The notes beneath the pieces are model-generated. The model did not search any database. It saw only the letters and a list, made by a program, of their open reading frames with translations, and was not told where the DNA came from. The translations under genes were made by a program, and so were the position numbers. A stretch of 64,000 bases of DNA from DUML01 sp050949905. GTDB lineage: Bacteria > Bacillota > Desulfitobacteriia > Desulfitobacteriales > Syntrophobotulaceae. Shown here in pieces: positions 33,843-42,638 of this stretch. The stretch's first letter is position 1, and every line of letters begins with the position of its first letter. Location of the stretch: positions 372,001-436,000 of the forward strand of contig JBMNGP010000006.1 of assembly GCA_050949905.1 (NCBI GenBank), in the 5' to 3' direction.

Positions 33843-34837
33843 GAGGTTTGCACCTCCTCCGCCCTAACGGCCTGCTGAGCGTCTTCATAAAGAAAACAGC
33901 GTACTTTATGGCCGTTTATTTCTTTAAGCTCCGGCATCTCTTGGCTGCAGCGCTTAAGACGCCTGTCGCAGCGGTCGGCAAAAGGACAGCCCTTGGGCAT
34001 ATGGAGCGGATTAGGCACCATACCCTTAATCATATACAGCCTTTTCTCACTGTCGTCATTGATCCGGGGAATAGAATTCAAGAGGCCTACGGTATAGGGA
34101 TGCATGGGTCGGGTAAATAAACTGCGAACATCGGCTTCTTCCACAATTTTGCCGCAGTACATAACAATAACCCGGTCGGCCGCTTCCGCAACCACACCTA
34201 AATCGTGCGTAATAAGAAGCACCGCCATCCCGAATTTTTCCCGCATCCGGTATAAAAGCTCCAGGATCTGGGCTTGAATGGTCACATCCAAAGCCGTAGT
34301 CGGTTCATCGGCAATTAAAAGTTCCGGCTCGCAAGCTAAAGCCATGGCAATCATCACTCGCTGGCGCATGCCGCCGCTCATCTGGTGTGGGTAATCATTT
34401 GCTCTTTGGGCTGCAGAAGGAATACCTACGGTATCAAGCATTGCTACCGTCCGCTCCAGAGCCTCTCTAGAAGAGAGTTTCAGGTGGGTTTGAATACTTT
34501 CCATAATCTGATTTTTAATCCGCCAGACAGGATTAAGCGAAGTCATAGGCTCCTGAAAAATCATGGAAATCTGGTTCCCTCTGATCTTTTGCAGTTCTTG
34601 CCGGCTTAATTTTGTTAAGTCCTGCGATTTATACAAAATCTGCCCGCCGGCAATTCTGCCGGGTTTCTGCAAAAGCCCCATAATCGACAAGGACGTAACA
34701 CTTTTCCCGGAACCGGACTCCCCGACAATCGCTAATATTTCACCTTTATCAATTTGAAAACTAACGTCATCGACGGCTTTAACAATCCCTTTTTTCAGTT
34801 TGAATTCCGTTTTCAGGTTTTTTACTTCCAGTAACAT
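33839..34837 (-). CDS. dppD: Oligopeptide/dipeptide ABC transporter ATP-binding protein, DppD/OppD type
   Basis: The ATPase (332 residues) has Walker A (AIVGESGSGKSVTS), signature (QMSGGMRQRVMIAMAL), Walker B (LLIADEPTTALDVT) and the C-terminal extension GCPFADRCDRRLKRC. ATG at 34837 gives the normal N-terminus MLLEVKNLKTEF and lies 13 nt after dppC; a longer frame would overlap dppC and lacks family similarity. It pairs with DppF as the two motor halves. Confidence 0.95.
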   Translation of the reverse strand: MLLEVKNLKTEFKLKKGIVKAVDDVSFQIDKGEILAIVGESGSGKSVTSLSIMGLLQKPGRIAGGQILYKSQDLTKLSRQELQKIRGNQISMIFQEPMTSLNPVWRIKNQIMESIQTHLKLSSREALERTVAMLDTVGIPSAAQRANDYPHQMSGGMRQRVMIAMALACEPELLIADEPTTALDVTIQAQILELLYRMREKFGMAVLLITHDLGVVAEAADRVIVMYCGKIVEEADVRSLFTRPMHPYTVGLLNSIPRINDDSEKRLYMIKGMVPNPLHMPKGCPFADRCDRRLKRCSQEMPELKEINGHKVRCFLYEDAQQAVRAEEVQTS

Positions 34838-34850
34838 CTCTTCACCGCCC

Positions 34851-35780
34851 TTACTTAATTCTGGATTTGGGATCGAGAGCATCCCTTAAGCCGTCACCCA
34901 AAAGGTTAAAGGCCAGGACAGTTAGAGTAATGGCAACCCCGGGGAATATTAAGGTGTAAGGTGCCGTAAAAATAAAGCCCCTCGCTCTACCCAGCATATC
35001 GCCCCATTCCGCAAAAGGAGGCTGAACCCCTAAGCCCAAAAAGCCCAAAGCCGCAGTATCCAGTACCGCCGTAGAAATCCCCAAGGTAGCCCGGACAATA
35101 ATCAGGGAAAGCACATTGGGCAGGATATGTTTAAAAATAATCCTGCTGTGCTTATTGCCAATAACCTTCGCAGCCTGGACATAGTCATTTTCTTTAACGG
35201 CTAAAATACTGCCGCGCACTATTCGTGCATACTCCGGAATGGAAACCAAGCCAATAGCGATAACGGCTTTATCCAAGCCTTTCCCCAAAGCGGCCATAAA
35301 GGCAATGGCTAGTAAGATAGACGGAATGGCGAGCATCATATCCATAAAACGCATAATAACAGTATCAATTTTTCCGCCTCGATAGCCGGCGATTGCTCCC
35401 AAAAAGACACCGATTGAAAGGGAGATGGCAACCGCCGTAATTCCAACGAATAATGATATTTTTGTGCCGTCCAAAATACGCGAAAAAATATCTCTGCCCA
35501 GTTGATCCGTGCCAAACCAGTGCTCGGAATTAGGCGGGATAAAGCTTTTACTCATATCAGAATAATTAGGGTCATAGGGTAAAATCTGTATTCCCAGCAG
35601 CTGGCTCAACCAAACGGTAATAGCTATAACCACCAGTACTCCTATAATCAACAGGCCGGCAAGAGCTGCCTTATTCTGCCTGAGTGTTTCCCACATTTCT
35701 TTCAGCTGTGATTCCGGTTTTTCCACGTATTCAGCAGCCTGTGTTAAGTTTTCGGTCTTAAGTTTTTGCTCTTTTTTCAT
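34851..35780 (-). CDS. dppC: Peptide ABC transporter permease, DppC type
   Basis: This 309-residue protein has about six membrane helices. A long first helix (LAGLLIIGVLVVIAITVWL) is followed by the family segment NSEHWFGTDQLGRDIFSRILDGTKISL, and the EAA loop coupling to the ATPases reads EYARIVRGSILAVKENDYVQAAKVIG. It forms the pore with DppB. dppB ends five bases upstream. Confidence 0.95.
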   Translation of the reverse strand: MKKEQKLKTENLTQAAEYVEKPESQLKEMWETLRQNKAALAGLLIIGVLVVIAITVWLSQLLGIQILPYDPNYSDMSKSFIPPNSEHWFGTDQLGRDIFSRILDGTKISLFVGITAVAISLSIGVFLGAIAGYRGGKIDTVIMRFMDMMLAIPSILLAIAFMAALGKGLDKAVIAIGLVSIPEYARIVRGSILAVKENDYVQAAKVIGNKHSRIIFKHILPNVLSLIIVRATLGISTAVLDTAALGFLGLGVQPPFAEWGDMLGRARGFIFTAPYTLIFPGVAITLTVLAFNLLGDGLRDALDPKSRIK

Positions 35781-35785
35781 CCAGA

Positions 35786-36802
35786 CTACCCCTCTTTTCG
35801 TGAATACTTAATACGTGGATCAAGGAAAGCATAGATAACATCAACTATTAAATTCATAACCACAAAGATCGTGGCGATAAGCAGCACAACACCTTGAACA
35901 ACTGGAAAATCGGACTTTAAAATACAAGTTACGGTATAAGCACCGATCCCAGGCCAAGAAAAAACTGTTTCCGTCAGCACCGCTCCGCCTAAAAGGCTGC
36001 CAAACTGCAGGCCGATAACGGTGACAATTGGTATCAAGCCATTGCGCAGAGCATGCTTGCGAATTACACTGCTCTCCGCAATACCTTTGGCCCGCGCGGT
36101 ACGAATATAATCCTGCTGTAAAGTCTCCAGCATGCTGGAGCGGGTCATCCGGGCAATAATGGCCATAGAATACATTGCCAAAGCACTTCCCGGCAGGATC
36201 AAATGCTTCAGGGCATCACCAAAGGCCTCCAAATCTCCTGCCAGCAAAGTATCGATAAGATAAAAGCCGGTAATATCAGCAGGGAATAACAGAGGGTCGA
36301 TTCTCCCCCCGGAAGGCAATAAATGCAAAGTGCCGGAAAAGAAAATAATCAATAAAATACCAAGCCAAAAAATCGGCATCGAAACCCCAATTAGAGCTAC
36401 AAACATACCGGCATTATCAAAGATAGAGTTCTTTTTAACCGCTGAGATTACACCGATAAGGATACCAAAAACAGAAGCAAGGATAATGGCAACGACGGCC
36501 AATTCAATGGTAGCTGGGAAACGTGAGAAAATTTCTTGTACAACCGGCACCTTAGTGTAATAGGAAATACCCAAATCTCCCGTTAAGGCTCCGCTCAAAA
36601 AATTAAAATATTGGACAAAGATAGGATCATTTAAACCATTGGCCTGACGCCACGCTTCTATAGCTTCTTGCGTTGCGTGCTGGCCCAATACAATCGGTGC
36701 CGGATCTGGTGAAAAAACGCGCATTATCAGGAAAACAATGATAGAGACACCAATCAGCACAGGTATTAACATCAGTATTCTTTTCAAGATATATTTGAGC
36801 AT
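35786..36802 (-). CDS. dppB: Peptide ABC transporter permease, DppB type
   Basis: This permease of 338 residues opens with the typical MLKYILKRILMLIPVLIGVSI. The EAA loop is TRSSMLETLQQDYIRTARAKGI and the C-terminal part has TETVFSWPGIG, both family markers. The ATG at 36802 is chosen for this conserved start; an in-frame upstream start adds 23 residues without similarity. It is the first permease gene after the binding protein, separated from it by a GC-rich repeat/hairpin region. Confidence 0.95.
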   Translation of the reverse strand: MLKYILKRILMLIPVLIGVSIIVFLIMRVFSPDPAPIVLGQHATQEAIEAWRQANGLNDPIFVQYFNFLSGALTGDLGISYYTKVPVVQEIFSRFPATIELAVVAIILASVFGILIGVISAVKKNSIFDNAGMFVALIGVSMPIFWLGILLIIFFSGTLHLLPSGGRIDPLLFPADITGFYLIDTLLAGDLEAFGDALKHLILPGSALAMYSMAIIARMTRSSMLETLQQDYIRTARAKGIAESSVIRKHALRNGLIPIVTVIGLQFGSLLGGAVLTETVFSWPGIGAYTVTCILKSDFPVVQGVVLLIATIFVVMNLIVDVIYAFLDPRIKYSRKEG

Positions 36803-36876
36803 CGCACAACAACCTTTCAACATAAAAAGATCCTGCGGCCATTCCTCCCTCAGGATGACATTGTAAAACAAAGCCA

Positions 36877-36942
36877 GGAACCGGCCTTAACGTCGGGACC
36901 GGCTTAACGCCGGGAACCGGTCAAAAAGTCGGCTCCCGGCAG
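36877..36942 (-). repeat. GC-rich tandem repeat and hairpin between dppA and dppB
   Basis: On the plus strand GGAACCGGCCTTAACGTCG, GGACCGGCTTAACGCCG and GGAACCGG follow one another as two and a half degenerate copies. The last copy also pairs with the next bases (GCCGGGA/TCCCGGC), forming a hairpin without a T-run. Such a structure can protect the abundant binding-protein mRNA or reduce permease expression. Confidence 0.7.
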
Positions 36943-37019
36943 TCCACATACTATCGAATAACAGGTAAATACTTTAAGGCAATACTGAAAGCAGGTAAGG
37001 ATTGAGCTTCTTTCAGCTG

Positions 37020-38576
37020 TTATTGTTTGGATACTCCTGCAAAAGGAGTAACGCCGGTTACATGATAAACGAAGTTTTGAATATTTGGCCTGTAAGCGGC
37101 AAGAGTTTGAGCATGAGAAATCGGAAGCCAGACAGCATCTGCTGCAGCGATTTTTTCCAACTGGGTGTAAATAGCGTTGCGCTCGGGACCGGCAGGTTCC
37201 TTAACCCCTTGGGCAATTAAATCATTAAACTCGGGGTTTTTATAAAGAGCAACGTTCATGGTCGGATCTTCGTGAGCTAATAAATACATAAAGTTATCCG
37301 GGTCACCGTTGTCACCAATCCAACCGTAGAAACAAATATCATAATCTCCGGCTTTAATTTTTTCCTTATAAGTTGTCCAGTCATAAGAATCAATAGTGGC
37401 AGTTACACCGACTTTGGACAGGTAACTTTGAACAGCTTCGGCCAAAGCCTGTCCTGTTGCATTATTGTAAGGTCTGGGATTGGTGTAAGTCATAATCTTA
37501 ACAGACGTAACTCCCGCGTCTTTCAAGGCCTTTTGAGCGGCATCAGGATCATAAGGAGCCTGAGCGATACTCTTGTCGTACCCTTCCATGAAGGTAGGCA
37601 GGATAGAAGTAGCCGCTTCGGAATAACCTTGATAAAGACTTTCCACGAGCTCAGGAACGTTGATAGCCTGAGATACGGCATAACGGATTTTAGCGTTGTT
37701 AAATGGTGCTTTAGAAGTGTTGTAAGCCAAATAGTTAATATTCATACCGGGTGCTTGGAAAACCTTGTTACCTGCATCGGTAATTTGCTTAACAACTGTA
37801 GCATCGATTCCGTCAATCATATCAACCTCACCGTTATTTAAAGCAACAACCCGGGCTGAGTTATCTTTAATGAAGCGGAAGATAACATTTTTGGTAAGTG
37901 CTTTGGTACCCCAGTATTCCTCGTTACGTTCCAATACAATGTTTTCGTCTTTAGCCCATCTTACAAATTTGTAAGGGCCGGTGCCCACAGGCGCTTGGTT
38001 CACATTGTTGTTATTCTCCTGCAAGGCCTTTGGGCTAACGATAGGTGCACTCATAACCATAGCTAAATTGGCAAGGAAGGGCGTGCTAGGTTCTTTTAAG
38101 TTAATTTTAACAGTGTACTTATCGACGACTTCCACATCTTTGACAGAAGCATACACGAAAGAAGCATAAGCCATATCTTCTGTCATCTTAGGTGGCAATT
38201 GGCGGTCGATGTTAAACTTCACGGCCTCAGCGTCAAAGTCTGTTCCATCATGGAATTTGACACCTTCTTGAAGCTTAAAGGTATAAGTAAGACCGTCCGG
38301 GCTTACTTCCCATTCTTTAGCTAAGCAAGGTTCCAGCTTGGTAGAGTCTTGGGCGTACTTTAAGAGTCCTTCGTAAATATTGATTATTACTTTGGCCGAC
38401 TCACCATCATCGACAAGAGCCGGATCCAGGCCTCTGGGTTCGGCGCCTTGCGCATAAATCAACGTGTCGGCAGCTTTGGTATCGGTGTCGCCCGCATTGC
38501 CCCCGCAGCCCGCTAAGGTAACAAGGACTAAGGCCAGAGACAAAGCTAGAGCAACGATCTTTTTGAAATTGTTCAT
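37020..38576 (-). CDS. dppA: Peptide-binding lipoprotein of the dpp transporter
   Basis: This 518-residue extracytoplasmic binding protein (family 5) has a signal peptide and lipobox LVTLAGC (Cys about 24). The mature part starts with LIYAQGAEPRGLDPALVDDGESAKVI and contains KEWEVSPDGLTYTFKLQEGVKFHDGTDFDAEAV, the family signature. Ligand specificity (dipeptide, oligopeptide or other) cannot be decided. It is first in a five-gene operon. The start follows AAAGGGGACGAAAAA. A possible promoter TTGTCC-N17-TACTAT is about 60-90 bases upstream. Confidence 0.93.
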   Translation of the reverse strand: MNNFKKIVALALSLALVLVTLAGCGGNAGDTDTKAADTLIYAQGAEPRGLDPALVDDGESAKVIINIYEGLLKYAQDSTKLEPCLAKEWEVSPDGLTYTFKLQEGVKFHDGTDFDAEAVKFNIDRQLPPKMTEDMAYASFVYASVKDVEVVDKYTVKINLKEPSTPFLANLAMVMSAPIVSPKALQENNNNVNQAPVGTGPYKFVRWAKDENIVLERNEEYWGTKALTKNVIFRFIKDNSARVVALNNGEVDMIDGIDATVVKQITDAGNKVFQAPGMNINYLAYNTSKAPFNNAKIRYAVSQAINVPELVESLYQGYSEAATSILPTFMEGYDKSIAQAPYDPDAAQKALKDAGVTSVKIMTYTNPRPYNNATGQALAEAVQSYLSKVGVTATIDSYDWTTYKEKIKAGDYDICFYGWIGDNGDPDNFMYLLAHEDPTMNVALYKNPEFNDLIAQGVKEPAGPERNAIYTQLEKIAAADAVWLPISHAQTLAAYRPNIQNFVYHVTGVTPFAGVSKQ

Positions 38577-38770
38577 TTTTTCGTCCCCTTTATGTTTTGT
38601 TACAAAGAAAAAAAGCCCTTCCGCTTTTTACTTACTTATAGTAACACTCCACAAATCTATGGACAATGTATACAATTTGCCAAGAACCGAAACATTATCC
38701 AGCTGTGCTTATTATTAACATTAATGACGATATCATACCCAAGAATAAAGAAGCTACGAAAAAGTAAACA

Positions 38771-38807
38771 AAAAAATCAGTACCTATATATGTCATCGGT
38801 ACTGATA
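38771..38807 (-). terminator. Terminator of the amino acid ABC operon
   Basis: ATCAGTACC pairs with GGTACTGAT around a 13-base loop; on the minus strand seven T's follow. The 3' arm with its flank is repeated directly at 38828-38854 with a few changes. Confidence 0.8.
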
Positions 38808-38862
38808 TCTTTATTTCTGTTAAATGTTATCGGAACTGATATCTTCAATTCTGGCATGAACA

Positions 38863-39585
38863 TTATAGGATTTTACTTAAAAATAATTTCGTCCTTTCTT
38901 CCTGAGGATTACCAAAAAGCTGATCAGGCTTTCCCTCTTCCACAATCCTTCCTTCATCCATAAACAAGACCCTGTCGCCCACTTCTCTGGCAAAGCCCAT
39001 TTCATGAGTGACCACAAGCATAGTCATTCCTTCCCTAGCCAAATCCTTCATGACAGCCAACACTTCCCCGACCATTTCCGGATCAAGAGCTGAAGTAGGC
39101 TCGTCGAAAAGCATTACAATGGGGTTCATAGCCAAAGCCCGAGCAATAGCAACCCTTTGCTGCTGACCTCCGGAAAGCTGATCGGGATAAGAATTAGCTT
39201 TATCCTTCAGACCAACTTTCTCCAGTAAAGTATAGGCTCTGGCTTCAGCTTCCTTCTTGCCAAGCTTTAGAACTTCCACCGGGCCAATAGTAACATTCTG
39301 CAGCACGGTTAAGTGCTGAAACAAATTAAAGCGTTGAAAAACCATGCCTACTTCTTTGCGCACCTTGGATAAATTAGTCTTATTGTGAGTTATTTCCACG
39401 TTATTAATGAAAATTTCCCCTTCCGTCACCTTCTCCAAACCATTTAGGCAGCGCAAAAAAGTACTCTTACCAGAACCAGACGGACCTATAACTACCACAA
39501 CTTCCTGGGGAGCGACTTCCACTGAAACATCAGTAAGCACGGTAAGATGGCCAAATTTCTTGGTAATATTCTTAACGCTTATCAA
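38863..39585 (-). CDS. glnQ: Polar amino acid ABC transporter ATP-binding protein
   Basis: This protein of about 240 residues has Walker A (VVIGPSGSGKSTFLRCLN), signature (QLSGGQQQRVAIARAL) and Walker B (IVMLFDEPTSALDPEMVGEVL), with the GlnQ/HisP-like C-terminus TMLVVTHEMGFAREVGDRVLFMDEG. The TTG at 39585 behind AAGGTGG gives the normal N-terminus (ISVKNITKKFG) and overlaps the permease gene by 14 bases; the longer frame adds 33 residues without similarity. Confidence 0.93.
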   Translation of the reverse strand: MISVKNITKKFGHLTVLTDVSVEVAPQEVVVVIGPSGSGKSTFLRCLNGLEKVTEGEIFINNVEITHNKTNLSKVRKEVGMVFQRFNLFQHLTVLQNVTIGPVEVLKLGKKEAEARAYTLLEKVGLKDKANSYPDQLSGGQQQRVAIARALAMNPIVMLFDEPTSALDPEMVGEVLAVMKDLAREGMTMLVVTHEMGFAREVGDRVLFMDEGRIVEEGKPDQLFGNPQEERTKLFLSKIL

Positions 39586-40264
39586 TTTGCCACCTTCTTT
39601 CCAATTTGCTAGATACTGCCGTGAGACTAAGAATAACAATAAGGTACATAATGGCAACCGCTGTCCAAATCTGGATCGCGGCAAAGCTTGTGGAAATATA
39701 TATTTGTCCTTGTCTGGTAAGCTCGGCCACAGAAATAGCAGACAAGAGAGAAGTATCTTTAATCGTTTGAATAAATTGGTTCATTAAAGGTGGAATCATT
39801 CTTTTGAAGGCTTGCGGCAGAATGATAAAACGCATGGACTGAAATTTATTCATTCCAATACTGTAAGCAGCCTCTGTTTGCCCCTGATCAATTGATAAAA
39901 TACCCGCCCGAATAATCTCGGTAATATAGGCTCCCTCATTTAAGGTCAGAGCTATTATTGCTGCAATAAATCTGTAAGAATCTCCAAACCAGGCATGCAT
40001 GGGCAAAAGCTGGGGTAAAGCGAAATAAATATAAAATATTACCACCAACAGAGGTAAACCGCGAAAGACATGTACGTAGACTTCACCAACGCGTCTAAGA
40101 AAACCAAGAGAGGAGAGTTTTAAAAGGGCGAAGATCAAACCAACAATAGTTGCCGGAATAATGGCAGCAACAGAATAGACTACGGTAAGTTTAACACCTT
40201 CAATGAGCATAGGCATAGCATCGAAAATAATTTCTAATGTTCCTGAATCCAAATCTCTCACCAA
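39572..40264 (-). CDS. Polar amino acid ABC transporter permease
   Basis: This 230-residue HisM/GlnP-type permease has about five membrane helices and the family segment EVYVHVFRGLPLLVVIFYIYF. The EAA loop is ILSIDQGQTEAAYSIGMNKFQSMRFIILPQAF. It probably works as a homodimer because no second permease is present. A hairpin lies between it and the upstream binding protein. Confidence 0.93.
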   Translation of the reverse strand: MVRDLDSGTLEIIFDAMPMLIEGVKLTVVYSVAAIIPATIVGLIFALLKLSSLGFLRRVGEVYVHVFRGLPLLVVIFYIYFALPQLLPMHAWFGDSYRFIAAIIALTLNEGAYITEIIRAGILSIDQGQTEAAYSIGMNKFQSMRFIILPQAFKRMIPPLMNQFIQTIKDTSLLSAISVAELTRQGQIYISTSFAAIQIWTAVAIMYLIVILSLTAVSSKLERRWQIDKR

Positions 40265-40302
40265 CTCCCTATGTGTAAATCATTCCATTTCGCCGTTCAT
40301 TT

Positions 40303-40327
40303 AAAAATGGCGCAGCCGAGGCTGCGC
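40303..40327 (-). terminator. Intercistronic attenuator between binding protein and permease
   Basis: On the minus strand GCGCAGCC and GGCTGCGC form an 8-bp stem with a short loop, followed by CATTTTTAAA. It lies inside the operon, after the binding-protein gene. Partial termination here would give more binding protein than permease, as in many such operons. Confidence 0.75.
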
Positions 40328-40377
40328 ACTGATTCCACCTTAACACACCACAACTATTTAATTAATTAACTATAAAA

Positions 40378-41190
40378 TTATTTGTTTACTAAACCGTATT
40401 CATCGGAGAAATATTTCTTATAAATTTCTTCATATTTCCCGTTTTCAATCAACTTATCCAAACCGGAGTTGATTTTTTCCAGAAGTTCCGGACGGTCTTT
40501 GGAAACAGCAATCCCATAGTCTTCCCCGGTTAATAATTCGCCAACAACTTTAACCTGGCCTTTGCCGGTAGTATTCATGTAGTGTTGATGAATAGGATTG
40601 TCAAAGGGAACAGCATCGGCACCGCCGTTCACCAGCTCACGGTAAGCCTCGTCGATATTATTGAAACGTTTAATCTCAATACCTTCTTTTTCACTAAACA
40701 TAATATCGCCAGTGGTACCTAATTTAACGGCGATAGTCTTACCGACTAAGTCATCAACACCTGTGATATCGCTATCCGCCCTTACCAGCAAAGTAATTCC
40801 GGAATGATAATAAGGCTTGGAGAAGTCCACCTGCTTAGCACGGTCTTCTCTGATGGTGATTCCGGCCACAGCGACATCAATGGAATTAGTTTGAATAGCA
40901 GGAATTAAGCCTTGGAAATCCATAGTTTGAATATCGCCGTCAATTTTAATATTTTCTACTTCGGCAATAGCCTTAATAAGGTCAATGTCAAAACCGGTGA
41001 CAACGCCATTCTCCATCATTTCAAAAGGTGGGAAAGTAACATCCGCCCCAATTTTCATAGTTAGCTGCTCTTCACCACCGTTTTGCCCACCTTGCTGGTC
41101 GCCGGCCGGTGCTTGCTTGGAGCCGCATCCCACCGCAGCTAAACACAATACAAGCAGTGCAACAAGAAATACCAATAGTCTCTTTTTCAC
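40378..41190 (-). CDS. Polar amino acid-binding lipoprotein
   Basis: This 270-residue family 3 binding protein has a signal peptide and lipobox LAAVGC (Cys about 22). The mature part begins after a Gly/Gln-rich linker with TMKIGADVTFPPFEMMENGVVTGFDIDLIKAIAE. IAVAGITIREDRAKQVDFSKPYY follows, the classic family signature. The exact amino acid is not predictable. The gene is first in a three-gene operon. Confidence 0.94.
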   Translation of the reverse strand: MKKRLLVFLVALLVLCLAAVGCGSKQAPAGDQQGGQNGGEEQLTMKIGADVTFPPFEMMENGVVTGFDIDLIKAIAEVENIKIDGDIQTMDFQGLIPAIQTNSIDVAVAGITIREDRAKQVDFSKPYYHSGITLLVRADSDITGVDDLVGKTIAVKLGTTGDIMFSEKEGIEIKRFNNIDEAYRELVNGGADAVPFDNPIHQHYMNTTGKGQVKVVGELLTGEDYGIAVSKDRPELLEKINSGLDKLIENGKYEEIYKKYFSDEYGLVNK

Positions 41191-41344
41191 TTTTTTACCT
41201 CCCTCTTTTTCCTTGAACCATAGCTCATTTTCGGGTTAACAAGGTGTATTAAACATATAGACTTTTGTTTTATTCGCTACCAACAAACAAAATCCTCTTA
41301 TCAAAGATGGAAAATAAGTGAAATTATTTTTAGAGATTTTTTTA

Positions 41345-41962
41345 TTAATCTACTATTACACCATTCACAAATTTAATAGTTTTATCGGCAAGTTCAATAA
41401 TAAGCATATTTGTGGATGGTTTTTCAGCATCTTGTGCGGGCAATTCCGTTCCTAGAGAAAACTTGTTCCCAACATCATCAAAGGGATTATTGAATATCCA
41501 GGCAGGTTTATAATACTGCTTAATTCCAATAATCTGACGCTCGTTGTCGTAAATAAATTCCGGATGAGCCCGAGGCAGAATCAAATCATGGCCATTTTTA
41601 AGCTCAAGGTTTATCTCCAGGTGATTATCTTTTACTTGATAGGTCAGAGCAATGTCTTCCGAAGATACCGCAAATCCAATTATAAACATCTTAACTAAAA
41701 CCAGCATAATAACTGCGATGATGCCCGCAGCAACAGCAACATTGCGCCAGTTTTTGCGGCGTACTTTTTTAAGGTAATCAATCTCCTTAATATCCGGCAG
41801 CGACAGCTTCTCTTCTGCCGGTAAATCGCCGGTCATTTCCTGATGAAATTGACGGCATTCCTGACATAATTCCAGGTGTTTTTCTATTTCTTCATTACTT
41901 GCTCTACTGGTAAGACCTTCGATGTATGAAGGTAATAAATCTCTAATAATCTCGCATTTCAT
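41345..41962 (-). CDS. Zinc-finger anti-sigma factor
   Basis: This 205-residue protein has an N-terminal zinc-binding anti-sigma domain: C3, then H29-x3-C33-x2-C36 in KHLELCQECR. A single membrane helix (NVAVAAGIIAVIMLVLVKMFIIGF, about 73-96) and an outer domain of about 105 residues with no recognised family follow. The start overlaps the ECF sigma gene by four bases (ATGA). It should hold the sigma factor at the membrane until an external signal arrives. Confidence 0.88.
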   Translation of the reverse strand: MKCEIIRDLLPSYIEGLTSRASNEEIEKHLELCQECRQFHQEMTGDLPAEEKLSLPDIKEIDYLKKVRRKNWRNVAVAAGIIAVIMLVLVKMFIIGFAVSSEDIALTYQVKDNHLEINLELKNGHDLILPRAHPEFIYDNERQIIGIKQYYKPAWIFNNPFDDVGNKFSLGTELPAQDAEKPSTNMLIIELADKTIKFVNGVIVD

Positions 41963-42447
41963 AGAACTCTCCCTTTCATAATTTTTTGTTTGCCCCGATA
42001 GAAAGTCACCCGCGCCCAGTTTTCATCCCTTCCGAGAATCTCACCGATCTCCCGGAAACTGAATTCTCCTGTAAGCCTTAGATACATGACTTCCCGCATA
42101 GGTTCAGGTAATAAATGCAGCTTTTTAAACAAATCCATTTTGCCGGCACTAAGGATCAGCTTATCTTCCAGCGAATGCTCAACTGCTGGAATCTCAGGGG
42201 ATAATTCCGTAAGCTGTGCTCGTTTATTTTTGGCCAGCGTCTGATACCAAAGGTGTTTGCCAATTTGGCAAAGCCAAACGTAAATTTTACACGTTCCATT
42301 ATAGGTATGATAAGATTTAAGGGCCCGATAGAAAGTCTCCTGCGTCAGCTCTTCGGCCAGCTGCTCATTCTGAGAAAGGCTAAACAAATATTTATAGACT
42401 TGCTTAGCATACACCTTATAAATCTGCTCCATATCCTTTTTCTGCAT
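41959..42447 (-). CDS. ECF-family RNA polymerase sigma factor
   Basis: This 162-residue sigma factor has region 2 (QVYKYLFSLSQNEQLAEELTQETFYRALK) and region 4 with a helix-turn-helix (LPEPMREVMYLRLTGEFSFREIGEILGRDENWARVTFYRGK). The start ATG follows GGGAGGAGGTGAATAG. It is the first gene of a two-gene operon with its anti-sigma factor. Two TGTAAC repeats lie upstream. Confidence 0.93.
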   Translation of the reverse strand: MQKKDMEQIYKVYAKQVYKYLFSLSQNEQLAEELTQETFYRALKSYHTYNGTCKIYVWLCQIGKHLWYQTLAKNKRAQLTELSPEIPAVEHSLEDKLILSAGKMDLFKKLHLLPEPMREVMYLRLTGEFSFREIGEILGRDENWARVTFYRGKQKIMKGRVL

Positions 42448-42469
42448 CTATTCACCTCCTCCCAACATA

Positions 42470-42514
42470 TATCCGAAAAACCAAGAGTTCGTTACAAACT
42501 AAGAATTCGTTACA
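42470..42514 (-). promoter_or_regulatory. Candidate ECF promoter with duplicated -35 element
   Basis: On the minus strand TTGTAACGAATTCTTAG and TTGTAACGAACTCTTGG are direct repeats 18 bases apart (TGTAAC cores at 42514-42509 and 42496-42491). CGGATA (42475-42470) lies 15 bases after the second core. The same 15-base layout is seen before the other ECF operon. Confidence 0.5.
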
Positions 42515-42550
42515 AGAAAAAAATCAGCTTAATATTCTTCAAGCTGATTT
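42515..42550 (-). terminator. Terminator after the HAD phosphatase gene
   Basis: AAATCAGCTT pairs with AAGCTGATTT around a 10-base loop; on the minus strand seven T's follow. It separates the HAD gene from the ECF operon. Confidence 0.85.
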
Positions 42551-42560
42551 CTATTTATCC

Positions 42561-42638
42561 GTTTAATTATCCTTTTTCCCGAGTAATTATCCTTTCTCCC
42601 TAGGTAATTGTCCTTTTTCCCTAGGTAATTATCCTCCA
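42561..42638. repeat. 21-bp tandem repeat across the 3' end of the HAD gene
   Basis: Three and a half degenerate copies of a unit near GTAATTATCCTTTTTCCCTAG follow one another. The last copies contain the stop codon and final codons of the HAD gene at 42621, so the repeat probably grew out of the coding end. Confidence 0.85.

Noticed and set aside
42561..42638. CRISPR-like array
   Set aside because: The units are contiguous with no unique spacers, degenerate and overlap a gene end; it is a plain tandem repeat.
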